From an uncultured Alphaproteobacteria bacterium (lineage in GTDB: Bacteria; Pseudomonadota; Alphaproteobacteria; Bin95): a DNA stretch of 8,444 nt. Each line of letters starts with the position of its first letter. The first letter of the stretch is position 1. Location of the stretch: the NCBI GenBank assembly GCA_913060845.1, contig CAJXVF010000071.1:1-8444 (forward strand), in the 5' to 3' direction. Below are positions 5,545 to 8,444 of this stretch, piece after piece. Position numbers and translations under genes: made by a program. Below the pieces are notes generated by a model. It saw nothing but the letters and a program-made list of their open reading frames with translations. It was not told the DNA's origin and did not search any database.

Positions 5545-8385
5545 TCAGCCAAGCGCGTCCGCTAAAATCTCGACCAGATGGCGGGCTTCACGGCCAGCAC
5601 CATCGGCGATTTGGTGACGACAGCTTGTGCCGTCTGCGACGATCAGTGTCTCACTATCCGCAGCGCGCACTGCTGGCAGCAGTTTGGCTTCCGCCATTTT
5701 CAATGAAACGTCGATGGTCTTCGCCTGATACCCAAACGCCCCGGCCATCCCGCAGCAGGAGGTCTCGATCATTGATGCCTCCATATCCGGGATCAGCTTG
5801 AGGGCGGCTAAAGTGGCCTCTGCCTTGCCAAACGCCTTCTGGTGGCAATGGCCATGGACCAAGGCTTTGGGTGCTAATGGGCGGAGTTTTTGGCGGAGAG
5901 TATCCGCTGCATCTGTTGCCAGGAAATCGTCAATCAGCCGGACGGCCTTACCAAGCGCCTCTGCACGGGGGCCAAGGTTCAGCGCCTCAAACTCATCCTG
6001 GAAGGTGAAGAGGCATGCTGGTTCTAGCCCAAGCACGGGCGCGCCAGAATTCACAAACGGCGACAAGAGGTCGAGCGTGCGTTCGGCCTCCACTTTGGCC
6101 TCATCAATCAGCCCAGCGCCAAGGAACGTGCGACCGCAGCACGGCCCGCGCCCATCCGGCCCGCGCGCAACGTGAACAGTATATCCAGCCGCTTGCAGCA
6201 CTTTTACGGCGGCGCGGGGTTTTTCAGGCTCGAACCACGTCGTGAACGTATCTGCGAACAGCACGACGTCGGACCCGTCGCCCTTGATCGTCCCGCCAAC
6301 GGTTTCCCGGAACGGACGGTTGCTCCATTCAGGCAATGAGCGCTTGGCAGAAAAGCCCGTTATCCGTTCGCTGAGGGCCGCGGCACCCGGCAGTTTATCG
6401 CGGAGGTTCAGCAGTACCCGTAGCTTGGATAAACGCGGCGCTTGGCGAGGCAGGAAGGCGGTCATTTTTTCGCCAGCAGTCAGCTTGCGGCGGGGCAATT
6501 CCTGGTAGGAGACCTCAATCTTCATGCGGGCCATGTCAACGCCGGTTGGGCATTCGCGGCGGCAGCCTTTGCAGCCGACACACAGTTCCATCGCATCACT
6601 GACGGCTTCAGAAGCAGCGTCCTCTGGCCCCAATTGGCCTGAAAGCGCGAGCCGCAGCGTGTTCGCCCGACCGCGCGTCACATCCCGCTCATCCCGGGTC
6701 GCGCGGAAGCTGGGGCACATGACCCCCGCTTGCAGGGAGCGGCAGGTGCCGTTGTTGTTGCACATCTCAGCGGCACCCAGGAATCCGCCCCATGGCGACC
6801 AGTCCAAGCCGGTTTCGATCTCAACAGGCGTATAGTCAGGCTTGAAGCGCAGCAGGCTGCGATCATCCATTTTGGGTGGGCGGACGATATTGCCTGGATT
6901 GAACAATCCGCCCGGATCGAACTTGTCTTTGATTTCCTCGAATGCGCGCGTGAGGCGAGGGCCTTGCATCACTTCGATGAATTCGGAACGGACCTTGCCA
7001 TCCCCATGCTCACCGGAATGGGAACCGCCATATTCCGCGACGATGGCGAAGGTTTCTTCTGCGATGGAACGCAGCTTGGCAGCACCCTCCGCCTGCTTCA
7101 TATCCAGGATTGGGCGGACATGCAGTAGGCCAACGCTGGCATGCGCATACCAAGTGCCGCCCGCCTGATATTTATCGAACAGGTCCGTGACCCGCGCCGT
7201 GAAATCTGCCAGATGCTCCAGCGGGATCGCGCAATCTTCGATGACGGACACGGGCTTGGCGCTGCCTTTCATCGCCATAACGATGTTCAGCCCGGCTTCC
7301 CGAACACCCCATACGCGCTTCTGCTGGCCGGGGTCCGTCACTGGCACAACAGCGTTCGGATAGCCAAGATCGCCCATCATCGCATCCAAATCCTGGAGGC
7401 TGGGGGCAAGGACGGCGTCGCTTTCGCCAGAGAATTCTACGATCAACAGCGCGTTCGGCTCACCGGGTGCCATGATTTTGGCGATATCGGCAAAGGCCGG
7501 CATGGCGCGGGAGCGTTCGATGATCGTGCGATCTACCAGCTCCACCGCATCCGGCTTTAGCGTCACCAGATGTTTGGTAGCGACCATGGCTTCCTGGAAT
7601 GTAGGGAACTGGCAAATGCCAACGGCTTTGCGCACGGGCACCGGCTGCAAGTCCAGCTCAATCTCCGTGAAAAAGCCGAGTGTGCCTTCGCTGCCGACCA
7701 GAATATCGGCCATGTTGAACGCATCATTCCGCACCCGGTGCAGATTATAGCCCGCCACATGGCGCAGCACCTTCGGAACCCGCTCCGCTATTTCAAACGC
7801 TTCACGGGCGGATAGTTCGCGCAGGAACTTGACGAGCGGGTCTGTGTCATCCGGCGTGACGGCCTTGAAGCGACGGCCTGCGCCGTCTGCCATCAGCGCA
7901 TCCACGCGGGCGACGTTGTCCGCCATGATGCCGTAACGGATAGAGCGTGCGCCGGACGAATTATTTGCCGTCATCCCACCAATGGTGCAGCGGCTGGCCG
8001 TGGATGGATCAATCGGGAAGAACAGCTTGTGCTGTGCCAACGCCGCGTTTAGTTCCGCCAGCACCACGCCTGGCTGCACGATGGCGCGCTTGGCCTCTGG
8101 GTCGATATCGATGATTTTGTTGAGATGGCGGGACGTATCGATAACAACCGCTTCCCCCACCGTCTGCCCACATTGAGACGTGCCAGCACCGCGCGGCAGC
8201 ACAGGAACGCCAGCGTCCCGGGCATAGCCAAGCGTCGCTTCCACATCCGCAATAGACTTCGGACGGACCACGGCCAGCGGCGTTTGTTGATAGATGGATG
8301 CGTCCGTGGCGTAACGGCCAAGGTCTGCCGGGGATGAGAGGACATCGCCTTCGATGGCGGCGGTAAGGCGGCTACCGTCAGGCAT
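5545..8385 (-). CDS. Fused FAD-linked D-2-hydroxyacid dehydrogenase / Fe-S protein (YdiJ-like)
   Basis: The 946-residue protein fuses a GlcD/DLD-type flavin dehydrogenase to a GlcF-like iron-sulfur part, the layout of E. coli YdiJ, a D-2-hydroxyglutarate dehydrogenase. The FAD domain (PF01565, about 35-175) shows LPRGAGTSQCGQ (63-74) and IGGMTANNSSGARSIRYG (135-152), followed by ILVGSEGTLGFFTEIEL (228-244). The FAD-oxidase C domain (about 250-503) has His415, His422 and SGEHGDG (457-463), matching the metal-binding and catalytic positions of this family. Cysteines follow at 542, 548 and 557, then a classical CVGCKGCRRECP (602-613) for [4Fe-4S] clusters. The C-terminal part has two CCG-type segments, GPCCGRTFLGAG (747-758) and SCCGMAGAFG (876-885), with HGHCHQ (844-849). 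It probably oxidises a D-2-hydroxy acid (2-hydroxyglutarate or lactate are candidates) and passes electrons to a quinone or flavoprotein. There is no signal peptide. It is the first visible gene of the operon. ATG 8385 is preceded by TAAGGG, 9 bases upstream. Family is firm; substrate is open. Confidence 0.95.
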   Translation of the reverse strand: MPDGSRLTAAIEGDVLSSPADLGRYATDASIYQQTPLAVVRPKSIADVEATLGYARDAGVPVLPRGAGTSQCGQTVGEAVVIDTSRHLNKIIDIDPEAKRAIVQPGVVLAELNAALAQHKLFFPIDPSTASRCTIGGMTANNSSGARSIRYGIMADNVARVDALMADGAGRRFKAVTPDDTDPLVKFLRELSAREAFEIAERVPKVLRHVAGYNLHRVRNDAFNMADILVGSEGTLGFFTEIELDLQPVPVRKAVGICQFPTFQEAMVATKHLVTLKPDAVELVDRTIIERSRAMPAFADIAKIMAPGEPNALLIVEFSGESDAVLAPSLQDLDAMMGDLGYPNAVVPVTDPGQQKRVWGVREAGLNIVMAMKGSAKPVSVIEDCAIPLEHLADFTARVTDLFDKYQAGGTWYAHASVGLLHVRPILDMKQAEGAAKLRSIAEETFAIVAEYGGSHSGEHGDGKVRSEFIEVMQGPRLTRAFEEIKDKFDPGGLFNPGNIVRPPKMDDRSLLRFKPDYTPVEIETGLDWSPWGGFLGAAEMCNNNGTCRSLQAGVMCPSFRATRDERDVTRGRANTLRLALSGQLGPEDAASEAVSDAMELCVGCKGCRRECPTGVDMARMKIEVSYQELPRRKLTAGEKMTAFLPRQAPRLSKLRVLLNLRDKLPGAAALSERITGFSAKRSLPEWSNRPFRETVGGTIKGDGSDVVLFADTFTTWFEPEKPRAAVKVLQAAGYTVHVARGPDGRGPCCGRTFLGAGLIDEAKVEAERTLDLLSPFVNSGAPVLGLEPACLFTFQDEFEALNLGPRAEALGKAVRLIDDFLATDAADTLRQKLRPLAPKALVHGHCHQKAFGKAEATLAALKLIPDMEASMIETSCCGMAGAFGYQAKTIDVSLKMAEAKLLPAVRAADSETLIVADGTSCRHQIADGAGREARHLVEILADALG

Positions 8386-8394
8386 TTGTAACGA

Positions 8395-8400
8395 CCCTTA
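8395..8400 (-). promoter_or_regulatory. Ribosome binding site of the dehydrogenase gene
   Basis: TAAGGG on the minus strand lies 9 bases before ATG 8385, supporting that start. Only 59 bases of upstream sequence are present, and I see no convincing -35/-10 promoter in them, so the operon promoter probably lies outside the window. Confidence 0.5.
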
Positions 8401-8414
8401 GTTGGCTTGGCAGG

Positions 8415-8444
8415 CGCCCCCCCTCACCCTGCCCTCTCCCCCCG
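8415..8444. repeat. C/T-rich dispersed intergenic repeat arm at the contig edge
   Basis: The last 30 bases are almost only C and T on the plus strand and contain CCCTCACCCTGCCCTCTCCC (8421-8440). This closely resembles the CCCTCACCCTAACCCTCTCCC-type sequences that recur between genes in many proteobacterial genomes, usually as one arm of a hairpin with the GGGAGAGGG complement nearby. Only one arm is present; the partner would lie beyond the edge. It is upstream of the first gene of the operon. Recognition is from memory of such repeats and cannot be confirmed with one copy. Confidence 0.5.

Noticed and set aside
8386..8444. Operon promoter upstream of the dehydrogenase.
   Set aside because: Only 59 bases are available, half of them the C/T-rich repeat; no -35/-10 pair stands out.

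Overview
The window looks like one end-to-end piece of an alphaproteobacterial genome. That lineage is inferred from moderately high GC content, GC-biased third codon positions and the gene types; no rRNA or other phylogenetic marker is present. All real genes lie on the minus strand and form what looks like one polycistronic unit, read from right (8385) to left (18). The order is: a 946-residue FAD and iron-sulfur dehydrogenase, an AhpD-like/carboxymuconolactone decarboxylase family protein, an exported coiled-coil protein with a C-terminal membrane anchor, hydantoinase/oxoprolinase subunit A (hyuA), and hydantoinase/oxoprolinase subunit B (hyuB). hyuB is cut by the left edge. The plus-strand open frames are shadows of these genes.

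Packing is tight. The dehydrogenase and AhpD-like genes are separated by 50 bp. The AhpD-like and coiled-coil genes overlap by 4 bp (ATGA). The coiled-coil gene and hyuA are 9 bp apart, and hyuA and hyuB 2 bp apart. No terminator or internal promoter is convincing. The only non-coding stretch with visible structure is the 50-bp gap at 5495-5544, which holds an imperfect inverted repeat covering the ribosome binding site of the AhpD-like gene.

Both edges show why the sequence stops there. Bases 1-17 match the Tn5/Nextera mosaic end and are a sequencing adapter, not genome. The last ~30 bases are a C/T-rich sequence of the CCCTCACCCT-type that resembles dispersed intergenic repeats, a plausible point for an assembly to break.

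Functionally, hyuA and hyuB would form an ATP-dependent enzyme acting on a cyclic amide such as 5-oxoproline or a hydantoin, or a related carboxylase. The large flavoprotein would oxidise a D-2-hydroxy acid and pass electrons through Fe-S clusters to a membrane or soluble acceptor. The AhpD-like protein has the full peroxidase/disulfide reductase motif. A small-molecule catabolic operon is a reasonable reading, but the substrate cannot be told from sequence. The coiled-coil envelope protein in the middle is the part that fits least well. I see no strong evidence of a wholly new system; the most interesting points are this embedded envelope protein and the hairpin at 5495-5528.
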